A stretch of 64,000 nucleotides of DNA from Paraburkholderia ultramafica (GCF_902859915.1 NZ_CADIKK010000003.1:62001-126000); one strand, 5' to 3'. Shown: positions 1 through 13,121, counted from the first letter of the stretch. The notes: generated by a model not told the origin, from the sequence alone. Numbers and translations: made by a program.

Positions 1-2901
1 AAGCTCGAAGCGCAGGCGATCGTCGCCACGCGCTACAAGGAACTGCAGACCGACGGCGAAGAGAAGCAGCGTCTGTTGTGGCTGTTGCGCAAGAACGAGG
101 CGGGCAGCGAGCAGGAACGGCAGCAACGTGCGATCGAACAGGCGCAGATCGACCTCGAGGCGCAAACCGCGAAGCTGCGCGAAGTCGAAGCGCAACTCGA
201 AACGCTGCGGGTCGCGCACTACTCGGCCAGCGACGTGATGCAGGGCGCGCAAGGCGCGCTGTACGAGGCGAATTCGGAAGTCAGCCGGCTCGAAGCCGAG
301 ATCAGGTTCATCGTCGAATCGCGCAACCGCGTGCAGGCGCAGATCGCCGCGCTGACCGCGCAGCGCGAGCAGTGGCAGTCGCAAGCCGAAAAGGCGCAGG
401 GCGACATCGAAGACGCTGAAGAACAGCTGGTCGTCGCCGAAGAAAAAGCCGCGCTCGCCGAAGACGAAGCTGCCGCGAAGCACGACGCGATGCCCGCGCT
501 CGAAGCGCGCTGGCGCGACGCGCAGACGGAGCTGAACGCGGAGCGCGGCGGGATCGCGCAGACCGAACAGGCTTTGAAGCTCGAAGCCGCGCATCAGCGC
601 AATGCCGACCAGCAGTTGCAGCAGTTGCAGCAGCGTCACGAGCGCCTGAAGTCGGAAGCGGGCGGTCTCGACGCACCCGACGAAGCGCAGCTCGAAGACC
701 TGCGCATGCAGCTCGCCGAACACGAAGAGATCCTGCACGACGCGCAAGCCCGTCTCGCCGACGCGCAGGAAACCCTGCCGCGCCTCGACGGCGAGCGCCG
801 CGCCGCGCAGGAGCGCGTGCAGGCCGAAGGCGCGCAGATTCATCAGCTCGACGCGCGCCTGGCCGCGCTCAAGCAGTTGCAGGAAAACGTCCAGACCGAA
901 GGCAAGATCCAGCCGTGGCTCGAAAAGCACGAACTGGGCGGCCTGCCGCGTCTGTGGAAGAAGCTGCACGTCGAAGCCGGTTGGGAAACCGCGCTCGAAG
1001 CGGTGCTGCGCGAGCGGCTCGCCGCGCTCGAAGTGTCGAACCTCGACTGGGTCAAGGCGTTCGCCACCGATGCGCCGCCCGCCAAGCTCGCGTTCTACGC
1101 ACCGCCGGTGGCCGGGCAGCCGGCCGCCACGCCGCCCGCGTTGCGGCCGCTGTTGTCGCTGGTGCGGATCGACGACGCGGGCATTCGCGCGGTGCTGAAC
1201 GACTGGCTCGGCCTCGCGTTCGTCGCCGACGACCTGCAACAGGCGCTCAGCATGCGCTCGCAATTGCCGGAAGGCGGCTCGTTCGTCGTGAAGGCGGGCC
1301 ACGTGGCGACGCGCGTCGGCGTGCAACTGTATGCCGCCGATTCCGAACAGGCCGGCATGCTGGCCCGTCAGCAGGAAATCGAAAACCTCGCGCGCCAGGT
1401 GCGCGCGCAGGCGTTGCTCGCCGACGAAGCGAAGGCCGCCGCGATCCGCGCCGAAGCCGCGCACACGCAAGCCGCGCAAGCGCTGACCGACTTGCGTCAG
1501 CAGGCCGAGCGCGCGACGCAGCGCGTGCACGCGTTGCAGATGGGTGTGCTCAAGCTCACCCAGGCGCACGAGCGTTACACGCAGCGCAGCACGCAGATTC
1601 GCGAGGAACTCGCAGAGATCACCGGGCAGATCGAAGAGCAGCGCGCGATGCGTGCGGAATCGGAAGCGAACTTCGAGCGGCACGACGGCGAACTCGCTGA
1701 ATTGCAGGCGCGTTTCGAAGACCACCAACTGGCCTTCGAAGGGCTCGACGAAGTGCTCACCGCCGCGCGCGGCCAGGCGCGCGACCTCGATCGTGCCGCC
1801 ACCGATGCGCGCTTCGCCGCGCGCAACATGGCGAACCGCATCGACGAACTGAAGCGCAGCATCCAGGTCGCGCATGAGCAGAGCGAGCGCGTTGCGGTGT
1901 CGCTGGAAGATGCGCGCGCCGAGCTGGAAACGATCAACGAGCAGACCGCGCACACCGGCTTGCAGGACGCGCTCGACATCCGTTCGGTCAAGGAAGAAGC
2001 GCTGCACGCCGCGCGCCTCGAACTCGACGATCTGACCGCCAGGCTGCGCGCCGCCGACGAAACCCGTCTCACCGCCGAGCGCGCGCTGCAACCGCTGCGC
2101 GAGCGCATCAACGAATTGCAGTTGAAGGAACAGGCCGCGCGTCTGAGCGGCGAGCAGTTCATCGAGCAACTCGCCGAGGCGGGTGTCGACGAGGCCGAGT
2201 TGCAGGCCAGGCTCACGCCGGACATGAAGCCGTCGTACCTGCAAGGCGAAGTCACGCGCATCAACAACGCGATCACCGCGCTCGGCCCGGTCAACATGGC
2301 CGCGCTCGACGAACTGAAGGCGGCGACCGAGCGCAAGACGTTCCTCGACTCGCAATCGGCCGACCTGACCAGCGCAATCGAAACGCTCGAGGACGCGATC
2401 CGCAAGATCGACGCGGAAACGCGCACGCTGCTGCAAGGCACCTTCGACGAAGTGAACCGTCATTTCGGCGAACTGTTCCCGCGTCTGTTCGGCGGCGGCC
2501 AGGCGAAGCTGATCATGACCGGCGACGAGATTCTCGACGCCGGCGTGCAGGTGATGGCGCAGCCGCCAGGCAAGAAGAATTCGACGATTCACCTGCTGTC
2601 GGGTGGCGAAAAAGCGCTGACCGCCACCGCACTGGTGTTCGCGATGTTCCAGCTGAATCCGGCGCCGTTCTGTCTGCTCGACGAAGTGGACGCGCCGCTC
2701 GACGACGCCAACACCGAGCGTTTCGCGAACCTCGTACGGGCGATGTCGGACAAAACCCAGTTCCTGTTCATCTCGCACAACAAGATCGCCATGGAAATGG
2801 CGCAACAGTTGATCGGCGTGACCATGCAGGAGCAGGGCGTGTCGCGCATCGTGGCGGTCGACATGGAAACCGCGGCCGGTTTCGCCCAGAATATCGTTTA
2901 A
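1..2901 (+). CDS. smc: Chromosome partition protein SMC (5' end outside window)
   Basis: This is the C-terminal part of the SMC ATPase, which forms the condensin ring with ScpA and ScpB and organises the chromosome. The frame is open from the first base, so the gene starts upstream; 966 codons are visible against roughly 1170 in betaproteobacterial SMC, and the N-terminal Walker A half is missing. Visible parts are a long Glu/Ala/Gln-rich coiled coil, a globular hinge at about codons 300-440, a second coiled coil, and the C-terminal ATPase half. The latter has the ABC signature LLSGGEKAL near codon 866 and Walker B LLDEVDAPL with D894 and E895. zipA follows after 104 bases, the usual order in Burkholderiaceae. 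Confidence 0.97.
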   Translation, partial: KLEAQAIVATRYKELQTDGEEKQRLLWLLRKNEAGSEQERQQRAIEQAQIDLEAQTAKLREVEAQLETLRVAHYSASDVMQGAQGALYEANSEVSRLEAEIRFIVESRNRVQAQIAALTAQREQWQSQAEKAQGDIEDAEEQLVVAEEKAALAEDEAAAKHDAMPALEARWRDAQTELNAERGGIAQTEQALKLEAAHQRNADQQLQQLQQRHERLKSEAGGLDAPDEAQLEDLRMQLAEHEEILHDAQARLADAQETLPRLDGERRAAQERVQAEGAQIHQLDARLAALKQLQENVQTEGKIQPWLEKHELGGLPRLWKKLHVEAGWETALEAVLRERLAALEVSNLDWVKAFATDAPPAKLAFYAPPVAGQPAATPPALRPLLSLVRIDDAGIRAVLNDWLGLAFVADDLQQALSMRSQLPEGGSFVVKAGHVATRVGVQLYAADSEQAGMLARQQEIENLARQVRAQALLADEAKAAAIRAEAAHTQAAQALTDLRQQAERATQRVHALQMGVLKLTQAHERYTQRSTQIREELAEITGQIEEQRAMRAESEANFERHDGELAELQARFEDHQLAFEGLDEVLTAARGQARDLDRAATDARFAARNMANRIDELKRSIQVAHEQSERVAVSLEDARAELETINEQTAHTGLQDALDIRSVKEEALHAARLELDDLTARLRAADETRLTAERALQPLRERINELQLKEQAARLSGEQFIEQLAEAGVDEAELQARLTPDMKPSYLQGEVTRINNAITALGPVNMAALDELKAATERKTFLDSQSADLTSAIETLEDAIRKIDAETRTLLQGTFDEVNRHFGELFPRLFGGGQAKLIMTGDEILDAGVQVMAQPPGKKNSTIHLLSGGEKALTATALVFAMFQLNPAPFCLLDEVDAPLDDANTERFANLVRAMSDKTQFLFISHNKIAMEMAQQLIGVTMQEQGVSRIVAVDMETAAGFAQNIV

Positions 2902-3005
2902 GTTGAGCCTTCGCGGGCGCCCGCGGTTCAGCAGCGGCCAACGCCGCGCGACACGTGGAGCGGGCGCATAGCCGCGCAGATAGAAGAATTGCTGATGGAG
3001 CATGC

Positions 3006-4328
3006 ATGGACGAGTTGACACTCGGTTTGATCGGCGCGGGTGCCGTGGTGGTCGGAGGCGTGGTCGTGTACAACGCGTGGCAGGGCGCGAAGGTGCGTCG
3101 CAAGATGCCGCGGCCCATGCCGGCCGAGACCGCCGAAAGCTTCGCGCGGGACGATCAGGAGGAACAGAGCCCGTTCATCGAACCGGCGCGGCCGACTACG
3201 CGGCGCGAACCGGTGGTGGGTGCCGAAGCGGCTGCGGAAACGGCGTCGGCGCGCGTCGAGCCGACGTTTGGCGCGGTGGCCGCCGCGCCGCTCGATACGC
3301 CGGCCGATATCCAGGCCGATACGGTCACACCGAATGGCTATCCGGAAGCCGAGGGGGTGGCCGAAGCCGAAGGTGGTCATGCGGCCGAGGCCGGCGAGGT
3401 TGACCGCGCCGGCGAGGCTGGCAAAGCCACGCAGCCGGCGCATGGCGCGCGCGGCGCCGACGAACCGGTCGAGCCGATTCTGCCCGCCGCCACGACGATC
3501 TCTTCGGCACCGCCGGCTATCGTGGACCGCCGGATCGACTGCATCGTGCCGATTCGCCTGAACGGCCCGGTCGCCGGCGACAAGGTGATACCGCTCGCGC
3601 AGCGCCTGCGCCGCGCCGGCAGCAAGCCGGTGCATATCGAAGGCAAGCTCGAAGGCGGCGCGTGGGAGTTGCTGCAAAACGGCGCGCGCTACGAAGAACT
3701 GCGCGCGGCCGCGCAACTGGCCAATCGCAGCGGCGCGCTCAACGAACTGGAGTTCTCGGAGTTCGTGACCGGCGTGCAGCATTTTGCCGACGCGCTCGAC
3801 GCAGCGCCGGAATTCCCCGACATGCTCGAAACGGTCGCGATGGCGCGCGAACTCGACGGGTTCGCCGCGCAGTGCGATGCGCAGTTGTCGATCAACGTGC
3901 TGTCCGACGGCGCGCCGTGGTCGGCCAATTACGTGCAGGCGGTGGCGTCCCAGGACGGCTTGCTGCTGTCGCGCGACGGCACGCGTTTCGTCAAGCTCGA
4001 CGCCCGCCAGAGGCCGGTGTTCATGCTGCAATTCGGCGACACCAACTTCCTGCGCGACGACCTCACCTACAAGGGCGGCCAGATGATCACGCTGGTGCTC
4101 GATGTGCCGGTCGCCGATGAAGACATCCTGCCGTTCCGGCTGATGTGCGACTACGCGAAATCGTTGGCCGAGCGCATCGGCGGACGGGTGGTCGACGACG
4201 GCCGCCGTCCGTTGCCGGAAACCGCGTTGCTCGCGATCGAGAAACAGTTGATGACGCTCTACGCGAAACTCGAGCAGGCGGGGATTCCGGCGGGTTCGCC
4301 GGCCACGCGGCGTTTGTTCAGCCAGTAA
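3006..4328 (+). CDS. zipA: Cell division protein ZipA-like FtsZ-binding membrane protein
   Basis: The protein of about 440 residues has one N-terminal membrane segment (residues about 4-22, rich in Gly, Val and Ile) right after a short MDEL start. A long Ala/Glu/Pro-rich linker follows, and roughly the last 190 residues form a folded domain matching the ZipA C-terminal FtsZ-binding domain. ZipA anchors FtsZ to the inner membrane during Z-ring assembly. I chose the ATG at 3006 because GGAG lies just upstream and the membrane segment begins at once; the frame is open further upstream only through a TTG at 2955. It lies between smc and ligA, the usual position in this family. The linker is poorly conserved in general, so the call rests on architecture, the C-terminal domain and synteny. 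Confidence 0.9.
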   Translation: MDELTLGLIGAGAVVVGGVVVYNAWQGAKVRRKMPRPMPAETAESFARDDQEEQSPFIEPARPTTRREPVVGAEAAAETASARVEPTFGAVAAAPLDTPADIQADTVTPNGYPEAEGVAEAEGGHAAEAGEVDRAGEAGKATQPAHGARGADEPVEPILPAATTISSAPPAIVDRRIDCIVPIRLNGPVAGDKVIPLAQRLRRAGSKPVHIEGKLEGGAWELLQNGARYEELRAAAQLANRSGALNELEFSEFVTGVQHFADALDAAPEFPDMLETVAMARELDGFAAQCDAQLSINVLSDGAPWSANYVQAVASQDGLLLSRDGTRFVKLDARQRPVFMLQFGDTNFLRDDLTYKGGQMITLVLDVPVADEDILPFRLMCDYAKSLAERIGGRVVDDGRRPLPETALLAIEKQLMTLYAKLEQAGIPAGSPATRRLFSQ

Positions 4329-4353
4329 GCCGCACGATTTTCCTTGATGTCTG

Positions 4354-4380
4354 CGACGGCCGCACAATGTGCGGCCGTCG
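4354..4380 (+). terminator. Stem-loop after zipA
   Basis: Two 13-base arms (4354-4366 and 4368-4380) are perfect inverted complements around a minimal loop. The stem is very GC-rich, but what follows is TCGTCGTTT and not a clean T tract. It lies 25 bases after the zipA stop codon, so it is probably a weak or Rho-aided terminator or an RNA-stabilising hairpin. Confidence 0.45.
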
Positions 4381-4485
4381 TCGTTTGGAGCGTGACTTGC
4401 GCAGCGTTGGCGGCGGCGCGTTCACGCGCCGCCGCGAGGCGAAGGCGAGCGCGCCGAAACTCGCCCGAAACCGTCCATTCGGCCG

Positions 4486-7148
<2,663 letters not shown>

Positions 7149-7204
7149 CGCTGTTTTCTGGTCTGCCGCAGCGGGATCACATAACTGTGAGGGCTGCCGG
7201 CAAC

Positions 7205-7235
7205 AAAAAACCCACGCATTTGCGTGGGCTTTTTG
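7205..7235. terminator. Bidirectional terminator between def and the pseudouridine synthase gene
   Basis: An 8-base stem CCCACGCA (7211-7218) pairs with TGCGTGGG (7221-7228). It is flanked by an A run on the left and a T run on the right, so it can act on both strands. It sits between two convergent genes, exactly where such a shared terminator is expected. Confidence 0.82.
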
Positions 7236-7292
7236 CTGGGCGAATCCTGCGTTCTTCGAGCGCCTGTCCGTATTGAACAGGCGCTCGCGGCG

Positions 7293-9134
7293 TCAGAACG
7301 ATTCGTCGGCCGACAGATAGCGCCATTGGCCCGGCGGCAGCGCACCGAGCATCACGCGACCCATCCGCACGCGCTTCAGGCCAATCACTTCGAGCCCGAC
7401 CAGTTCGCACATCCGGCGAATCTGGCGCTTCTTGCCTTCGCGTAGCACGAAACGCAACTGCTCGCCGTTTTGCCAGTTGACCTGCGCGGGTTTCAGCGGC
7501 ACGTCGTCGAGCGACAGGCCGTGGCACAGCAGCGCGAGGCTTTCGGGCGGGAAGTGGCTCTCGACGTCGGTGCTGTGCTCGCCGTAGGCCACGCGCACCA
7601 GATACTCCTTGTCGATCTCCGAATGGCCGCCGACCAGTTGCTTGGCGATGCGGCCGTCCTGCGTCAACACCAGCAGGCCCGTCGAGTCGATGTCCAGACG
7701 GCCGGCCGGCGCGAGCTGGCGCAGATGCGCGACCGAGAAGCGGATCTCCGAGTGATCGCCTTCCCAGCGATTCTCCGGCGTGACCAGCGTGATGGCCGGC
7801 TGATAGCCGTCTTCCGCCTGGCCCGAGACCAGACCAACGGGCTTGTGAATCAGCACCGTCACCTGGCTTGCTTGCGCGGCTTCGGCGGCGGGGTCGATCT
7901 CGATGCGCTGATCCGGGCGAACCTTGGTGCCGAGCGTGTCGACGCGCTCGCCGTCCACCAGCACCCAGCCTTTTTCGATCCACTCGTCGGCTTCGCGGCG
8001 CGAGCACAGGCCGAGTTCGGACATCAGTTTCGACAGGCGCAGCATGCCCGGCGCGTCTTCGTAATCGCGACGCGGCGTGCGCGGGGCGGCATCGGCGTCG
8101 ATGTCGGTGTCGCGCCGCTCGGCTCGTGCTGCCGATGCGGAGCCGCGCGGCTTGTCGGCGCGTGCCGGCCGGTCGTCGCCGAAGCGGCGGGGCGCGGACG
8201 GCACTGTTCTGTCGAAGCTGCGGACCGGGCGCTCGCCACGCTCGGTGCGTTCACCGCTGCGGGCCGGGCGGTCGCCGAATTCGCGTTTGGCCGGCGTCCG
8301 CTCACCACGGCCGCCGCGTTCACCACGGTCGTCGCGCGGAGCGCGTGCCGGACGGTCCGAGCGGTCGCCGTAGCCGCTTTTCGCGGGTTTTGCGACGCTG
8401 CGTTCGCCACGTTCGGACGAGCCGCGCTCGCCTTCGAAACGACGCGGCGCGCTGTCGCTGCGCGGTCCCCGCTCGCTGCTGCGGCGTTCTTGCGGAGCCC
8501 CGCGGTCGCTGCCGAAACGGGGGCGATCGGATGCGTCGCGCTCGCGGCGCACCGGACGTTCGCCACGCGGGCCGCCTTCCGACGGACGGCCTGCGCCGCC
8601 CGGACGCGGACCGCTGAACGGGCGGCGTTCGCCGTCGTCGCGGCGCGGGGGGCGGTCGCCGCGATCCCCAGCGCCTTCGAAACGGCGGGGTCCGCGTTCA
8701 CCGCGATCGCCAGCGCCTTCAAGGCGGCGCGGCGCACCTTGGCCGCGCTCACCTTCAGTGCGGCGCGGAACCCGTTCACCACGCTCACCGCCTTCAAACC
8801 GGCGCGGCGCACCGCCAGCCCCTTCGCGGCGCGGCGGCCGATCCGACGTCGCACGGCGCGGCGCGCCCGCGGCGCCCGCATCCCGCTCGCGCGAAAACGA
8901 CCCTTCAGCGCGTGGCGCGCGCGCACCGCCCGTCGCCGGCTTACCGCCAGCCGGCCGTTTGCCGCCGCTACCCGCTGCGCCAGCGCCTTCGCCCCGCGCC
9001 CCGCTGAAGCCCGCCGTCGACGGTTTCGGTCCCGCCGGGCGCGTCGGCTTACGCGCCGACGTGCTACCGGTACGGACAGGGGCGCGTTCGGACGAAGCCG
9101 GCCGCGGGTGCTTGGCTGTTAATTTGACTCGCAT
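7293..9134 (-). CDS. RluF/RluB-type 23S rRNA pseudouridine synthase with long Arg/Gly-rich extension
   Basis: The last 250 residues are a complete RsuA/RluB/RluF-family synthase. An S4 RNA-binding domain starts at about residue 364 (CSRREADEWI), the catalytic GRLD motif places the nucleophile near D481, and a KRQIRRMCE motif follows. That last motif resembles E. coli RluF, which modifies U2604 of 23S rRNA, more than RluB. The first 360 residues are low-complexity Arg, Gly, Pro, Glu and Ser with recurring RRFEG and RGERG units, roughly doubling the usual length. The extension probably binds RNA nonspecifically or is disordered; that is inference. The gene is the third of the map-glnD minus-strand set, 6 bases after glnD. 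Confidence 0.88.
   Translation of the reverse strand: MRVKLTAKHPRPASSERAPVRTGSTSARKPTRPAGPKPSTAGFSGARGEGAGAAGSGGKRPAGGKPATGGARAPRAEGSFSRERDAGAAGAPRRATSDRPPRREGAGGAPRRFEGGERGERVPRRTEGERGQGAPRRLEGAGDRGERGPRRFEGAGDRGDRPPRRDDGERRPFSGPRPGGAGRPSEGGPRGERPVRRERDASDRPRFGSDRGAPQERRSSERGPRSDSAPRRFEGERGSSERGERSVAKPAKSGYGDRSDRPARAPRDDRGERGGRGERTPAKREFGDRPARSGERTERGERPVRSFDRTVPSAPRRFGDDRPARADKPRGSASAARAERRDTDIDADAAPRTPRRDYEDAPGMLRLSKLMSELGLCSRREADEWIEKGWVLVDGERVDTLGTKVRPDQRIEIDPAAEAAQASQVTVLIHKPVGLVSGQAEDGYQPAITLVTPENRWEGDHSEIRFSVAHLRQLAPAGRLDIDSTGLLVLTQDGRIAKQLVGGHSEIDKEYLVRVAYGEHSTDVESHFPPESLALLCHGLSLDDVPLKPAQVNWQNGEQLRFVLREGKKRQIRRMCELVGLEVIGLKRVRMGRVMLGALPPGQWRYLSADESF
8190..8860 (-). repeat. Coding tandem-like repeats for an RGE/RRFEG-rich segment
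   Basis: Within the pseudouridine synthase gene the minus strand codes for many imperfect copies of short units such as GAPRRLEGAGDRG and GPRRFEGAGDRG. The DNA shows matching near-repeats of the cgaaacggcg / ccttcaaggcg type. Copies differ by substitutions and length, so this is a degenerate protein repeat and not a recent DNA microsatellite. Confidence 0.7.
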
Positions 9135-9140
9135 GAAATC

Positions 9141-11720
9141 TCACACTGCAATCGCGCGCAGCAGTTCGGTCTCGACCTGAATTTGCAGGCGGTTGTCCGA
9201 CAGACCGTGTCCATCCAGCAGGAACACGTCTTCGACGCGTTCGCCGAGCGTATTGATCCGCGCCGAGGCGACGCCGACCCGGTGCTCGGCCAGCACGCGC
9301 GCGATCGAATAAAGAAGGCCTGGCCGGTCGTTCGCCGACACGGACAGGATGTAGTATTGGCCGCGCTCGTCGGCCCGAAGATCGACGCGCGGCGTGACAG
9401 GGAAGGTCCGCGACAGCCTCGACAAACGGCCTTTCGACGGTCCCGGCAGCAGGGTTCCGTGGCCGGCGAGGCGGGCGGTCAGTTCCTGTTCGACCAGATT
9501 GGCAATATCGCGATAATGCACGTCTTCTTCGGTATGCGCGACGAGGAAATTATCGAGCGCGTACCCGTGACGGGTCGTGCTGACCCGCGCATCGAGCACC
9601 GACAAGCCATTGCGGTCGAAATACGCGCAAATGCCGGCGAACAGATCGGGCTGGTCCTTCACGTACACCAGCACCTGAAGCGCCTCGCCGATCGGCGACG
9701 GACGAGCCCGGACGATCGGCGTCGGCGTTTCGACATGACGATATAACACGCGTGTTTGCCACGCGATATCCGCCGCGTCGTGGCGCAGGAAATAGCCGAT
9801 GTCGAGCTTGTCCCACAGCGCCCGTTGCGCGCCTTCCGGCACGGTTTCGAGGCGCAGCAGCGCGAGCGCCTCTTCCTGGCGGGACTTCAGTTCCGAATGC
9901 GCGTCCGGCCGCGCGCCGCCGAGCACCGCCAGGGTGGTGCGGTACAGGTCTTCGAGCAGCTTGCCTTTCCACGTGTTCCAGACTTTCGGGCTGGTGCCGC
10001 GGATGTCGGCCACGGTCAGCAGATAGAGTGCGGTCAGCCGCCGCTCGGTGCCGACCAGTTCGGCAAAGCGCCTGATCACTTCCGGGTCGCTCGTATCCTG
10101 CTTCTGCGCGACCTGGCTCATCGTCAGATGCTGTTGCACCATCCACACGACCAGCTCGCCGTCCTCGCCCTCGATGCCGTGCTGGCGGCAGAAGCGCCGC
10201 GCGTCGACCATGCCGAGCGTGGAGTGGTCACCGCCGCGGCCCTTGGCGATATCGTGGAACAGCGCCGCCACGTACAGCACCCATGGCCGCTCGAGGTTGG
10301 CGATCAACTGGCTGCAGAATGGATACTCGTGCGCGTGCTCGGCCACCGCGAAGCGGCGCAGGTTGCGCAGAACCATCAGGATGTGCTGGTCGACGGTGTA
10401 GACGTGATACAGGTCATGCTGCATCTGTCCGACGATGCGGCGGAAATTCAGCAGATATCGCCCGAGCACGCTGGTCTGGTTCATCAAACGCAAGGCGTGC
10501 GTGATGCCCGCCGGCTGCTTCAGGATGTCCATGAACAGACGGCGGTTTTCCGGGTCGCGCCGCCAGTGCTGATCCATCACGTCGCGCGCGTTGTAGATCG
10601 CGCGCAGCGTGCGCGCCGACAAACCCTTGACGCCGGGCGTCTGTTCGTACAGCAGGAAGGCCTCGAGGATTGCGTTCGGTTCGCGCTGGAACACGTCGTC
10701 GCTGGCAATTTCCAGCATGCCCTGCTTTTCGACGAAGCGGTCGGACAGCACGCGCGTAATGCCGCTCGTGCTGGGGAAGAGCTGCGCCTCGATGTTCTGG
10801 ATCAGAATCGTCGCGAGCTGCGTGACGGCCTTGGCGGACCAGTAATAGCGGCGCATCAGCTGTTCGCTCGCGCGCTTGGTGACGGTCGGCTTGTAGCCGA
10901 AGCTCTCGGCCACCGGCGTCTGCAGGTCGAACACCATGATGTCCTGACGACGCCCGGCGATCACATGCAGCCGCGCGCGCAGTGCCTTCAGGAAGCCTTC
11001 GTTGTGGCGCAGTTCGCGCGCTTCGCGCTCGGTGATCAGCCCGCGCGCTTCGAGTTCGCGCCAGCTGCTGCCGAAACCGGCTGCCTGGGTGATCCAGAGA
11101 ATCAGCTGAAGGTCGCGCAGGCCGCCCGGGCTTTCCTTGATGTTGGGTTCGAGCGCGTACGGCGTGTCCTGAAACTTCGCGTGACGCTGGCGCATTTCCA
11201 GCACCTTCGCCTGGAAGAATGCCTTCGGATCGAGCGCCGCGCGGTAACGCTTCGCGAAGTCGTCGAACAGCGCCGCGCTGCCCGTGATGCGCCGCGCTTC
11301 GAGCAGCGAGGTGCGCACAGTGACATCGTTGGCGGCTTCTTCGAGACATTGCGACACGCTGCGCACGCTGCTGCCGAGTTCCAGCCCCAAATCCCACGCG
11401 AGGCTGATAAAGCGTTCGATGCGCGCTTGCAGATGCTCGATCGGCGCGTCGGGCAGCAGCACGAGGATGTCGATGTCGGAGTGCGGCGCCAGTTCGCCCC
11501 GCCCATAGCCGCCGACGGCCAGCAGCGCCAGCTCGCCCGGCAGTTCGCAGGTGTCCCACGCGGCGCGCAGCGAGTCGTCGGTGGCGCGTGCGAGGGCGGC
11601 CATCAACGCATCGACGTTGGTGGCCGTTTTAAAGCGTTCCAGCAACTGGGCTTTGGCCACTTTGTAGTCCGCCTTGAGCGACGTGGCATGGGATTGGGCG
11701 ACGACTGGAACACTACTCAT
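9141..11720 (-). CDS. glnD: Bifunctional PII uridylyltransferase / uridylyl-removing enzyme GlnD
   Basis: GlnD senses glutamine and adds or removes UMP on PII proteins, controlling nitrogen assimilation. The 859-residue protein has the nucleotidyltransferase motif [16 protein letters not shown] at residues 70-85 with D82 and D84. A helical linker, an HD hydrolase domain ([12 protein letters not shown]) and two C-terminal ACT domains, the second ending near the stop codon, complete the standard architecture. The ATG is followed by a normal N-terminus. It lies 30 bases after map and 6 before the pseudouridine synthase gene, so these three are probably one transcript. Confidence 0.97.
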   Translation of the reverse strand: MSSVPVVAQSHATSLKADYKVAKAQLLERFKTATNVDALMAALARATDDSLRAAWDTCELPGELALLAVGGYGRGELAPHSDIDILVLLPDAPIEHLQARIERFISLAWDLGLELGSSVRSVSQCLEEAANDVTVRTSLLEARRITGSAALFDDFAKRYRAALDPKAFFQAKVLEMRQRHAKFQDTPYALEPNIKESPGGLRDLQLILWITQAAGFGSSWRELEARGLITEREARELRHNEGFLKALRARLHVIAGRRQDIMVFDLQTPVAESFGYKPTVTKRASEQLMRRYYWSAKAVTQLATILIQNIEAQLFPSTSGITRVLSDRFVEKQGMLEIASDDVFQREPNAILEAFLLYEQTPGVKGLSARTLRAIYNARDVMDQHWRRDPENRRLFMDILKQPAGITHALRLMNQTSVLGRYLLNFRRIVGQMQHDLYHVYTVDQHILMVLRNLRRFAVAEHAHEYPFCSQLIANLERPWVLYVAALFHDIAKGRGGDHSTLGMVDARRFCRQHGIEGEDGELVVWMVQQHLTMSQVAQKQDTSDPEVIRRFAELVGTERRLTALYLLTVADIRGTSPKVWNTWKGKLLEDLYRTTLAVLGGARPDAHSELKSRQEEALALLRLETVPEGAQRALWDKLDIGYFLRHDAADIAWQTRVLYRHVETPTPIVRARPSPIGEALQVLVYVKDQPDLFAGICAYFDRNGLSVLDARVSTTRHGYALDNFLVAHTEEDVHYRDIANLVEQELTARLAGHGTLLPGPSKGRLSRLSRTFPVTPRVDLRADERGQYYILSVSANDRPGLLYSIARVLAEHRVGVASARINTLGERVEDVFLLDGHGLSDNRLQIQVETELLRAIAV

Positions 11721-11750
11721 TGGCAGGCGGGCGGTGAGGTCGGAGGTCGG

Positions 11751-12560
11751 TCAGGCGGTGGCCGCGACGACCGGCGGCCGCGCAGGCGTGCCGGCGGAAA
11801 CGGTCAGCACATCGTAGCCGGTTTCCGTGACGAGCACGGTGTGTTCCCACTGCGCCGACAGGCTGCGGTCCTTGGTCTTGACGGTCCACTGGTCGGGCAT
11901 GGTGCGGATGTCGCGGCGGCCGGCGTTGATCATCGGCTCGATCGTGAAGATCATGCCGGCTTGCAGTTCGAGCCCGGTGCCGGGACGGCCGTAGTGCAGA
12001 ACCTGCGGATCTTCGTGGAACACCGTGCCGATGCCGTGGCCGCAATATTCGCGCACCACGCTGTAGCCCTGGCCCTCCGCATGCTTCTGGATCGCATGGC
12101 CGACGTCGCCGAGATGCGCGCCCGGGCGCACCTGGTCGATGCCGAGCCACATGCATTCGAAAGTGGTCTGGACCAGCCGCTTGGCCAGGATCGAGCCTTC
12201 GCCGACGATGAACATGCGGCTCGTGTCGCCGAAATAGCCTTCCTTGATCACGGTGATGTCGATGTTCAGCGCATCGCCGTTCTTCAGCGCCTTGTCGCCG
12301 GGAATGCCGTGGCAGATCACGTCGTTGACGGAAATGCAGGTGGCTTTCGGATAAGGCGGATAGCCGGGCGGCTGATAATTCAGCGGCGCCGGTACCGTGC
12401 CCTGTTCCTTCAGCATGTATTCGTGGCACAGGCGGTCGAGTTCGCCGGTCGTGACGCCGGCCTTGACGAACGGCGTGATGTAGTCGAGCACTTCGCTAGC
12501 GAGCTTGCAGGCGACGCGCATCTGCGCGATATCGTGTTCGTTTTTGAGCGTAATAGCCAT
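11751..12560 (-). CDS. map: Methionine aminopeptidase type I
   Basis: The enzyme removes the initiator methionine after deformylation. The 269 residues contain H84 in the CHGIPG motif and the five metal ligands D101, D112 (GDTSRM), H175 (GHGIG), E208 (TIEPM) and E239 (WEHT). It heads the minus-strand set map-glnD-pseudouridine synthase and is divergent from rpsB, as in many Proteobacteria. On the minus strand a GATAAT hexamer lies about 30 bases before the start, but its -35 is poor. Confidence 0.97.
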   Translation of the reverse strand: MAITLKNEHDIAQMRVACKLASEVLDYITPFVKAGVTTGELDRLCHEYMLKEQGTVPAPLNYQPPGYPPYPKATCISVNDVICHGIPGDKALKNGDALNIDITVIKEGYFGDTSRMFIVGEGSILAKRLVQTTFECMWLGIDQVRPGAHLGDVGHAIQKHAEGQGYSVVREYCGHGIGTVFHEDPQVLHYGRPGTGLELQAGMIFTIEPMINAGRRDIRTMPDQWTVKTKDRSLSAQWEHTVLVTETGYDVLTVSAGTPARPPVVAATA

Positions 12561-13121
12561 GAGTCGGGCCTGAAATGCGATTTATTCCGGGATTATCGCA
12601 CCATATCCTGGCTGCCGCAGGCTTTTGCGACGGGGCTGGCGCGTTTTGCGGGCGCTTTTGCTAGCGGCCCGCGCGCAGGTTGGGGTGGACTCTGTGCGTG
12701 GCGGTGCGGGCGGCCTGCGTGGACTTAAGCAGGTATTACATCTGTTTGCGCTTCGGCAGCCTTTGCGACGCACGTTGGTGACGCTGCAAACCCACTGGTG
12801 CAACCCGCTGCGGCAAACGGGAGCCGCCAGGCAGGTTGAGTCGGCCGATAGTCGCGTGCTATACTCTTTGGCTAAGTCGATCTATGTCCTGTTTTGTTAT
12901 CTCGTATGACTGTCTTATATGAGGCGAAAGCGAGGCAAAAGCGGGCAGGAAAGGCTTCTCATACCGCTGGTTGCCTGCGCTATGAGGTGAAAGGAAAGGC
13001 AGTACCAAGGCAGCAGACTCGCAAGCCGGCGCACCCAGGGTGTCCGCCGCGTTCCAGCCAGAGAAGGCGGGCGCGGCCGATACGGCGGCCGGCTTAAGAC
13101 CCAACCCTCGCGGAGATTTTC
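12561..13121. other. Divergent control region between map and rpsB
   Basis: These 561 bases hold no convincing gene. They carry the rpsB promoter near 12850 and an untranslated leader of about 250 bases before rpsB. Such a leader is long enough for the autogenous control by ribosomal protein S2 known for rpsB mRNAs, although I could not identify the S2-binding fold by eye. Confidence 0.6.
12836..12865 (+). promoter_or_regulatory. Sigma-70 promoter for rpsB-tsf
   Basis: TTGAGT at 12836-12841 and TATACT at 12860-12865 match the sigma-70 consensus at four and five of six positions with an 18-base spacer. Transcription would start near 12873, giving a leader of about 250 bases to rpsB. Confidence 0.7.

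Noticed and set aside
9756..12728. Very long open frame of 990 codons on the plus strand
   Set aside because: It is antisense to glnD and map, whose domains and catalytic residues are all present. Long antisense frames are common in GC-rich coding DNA.
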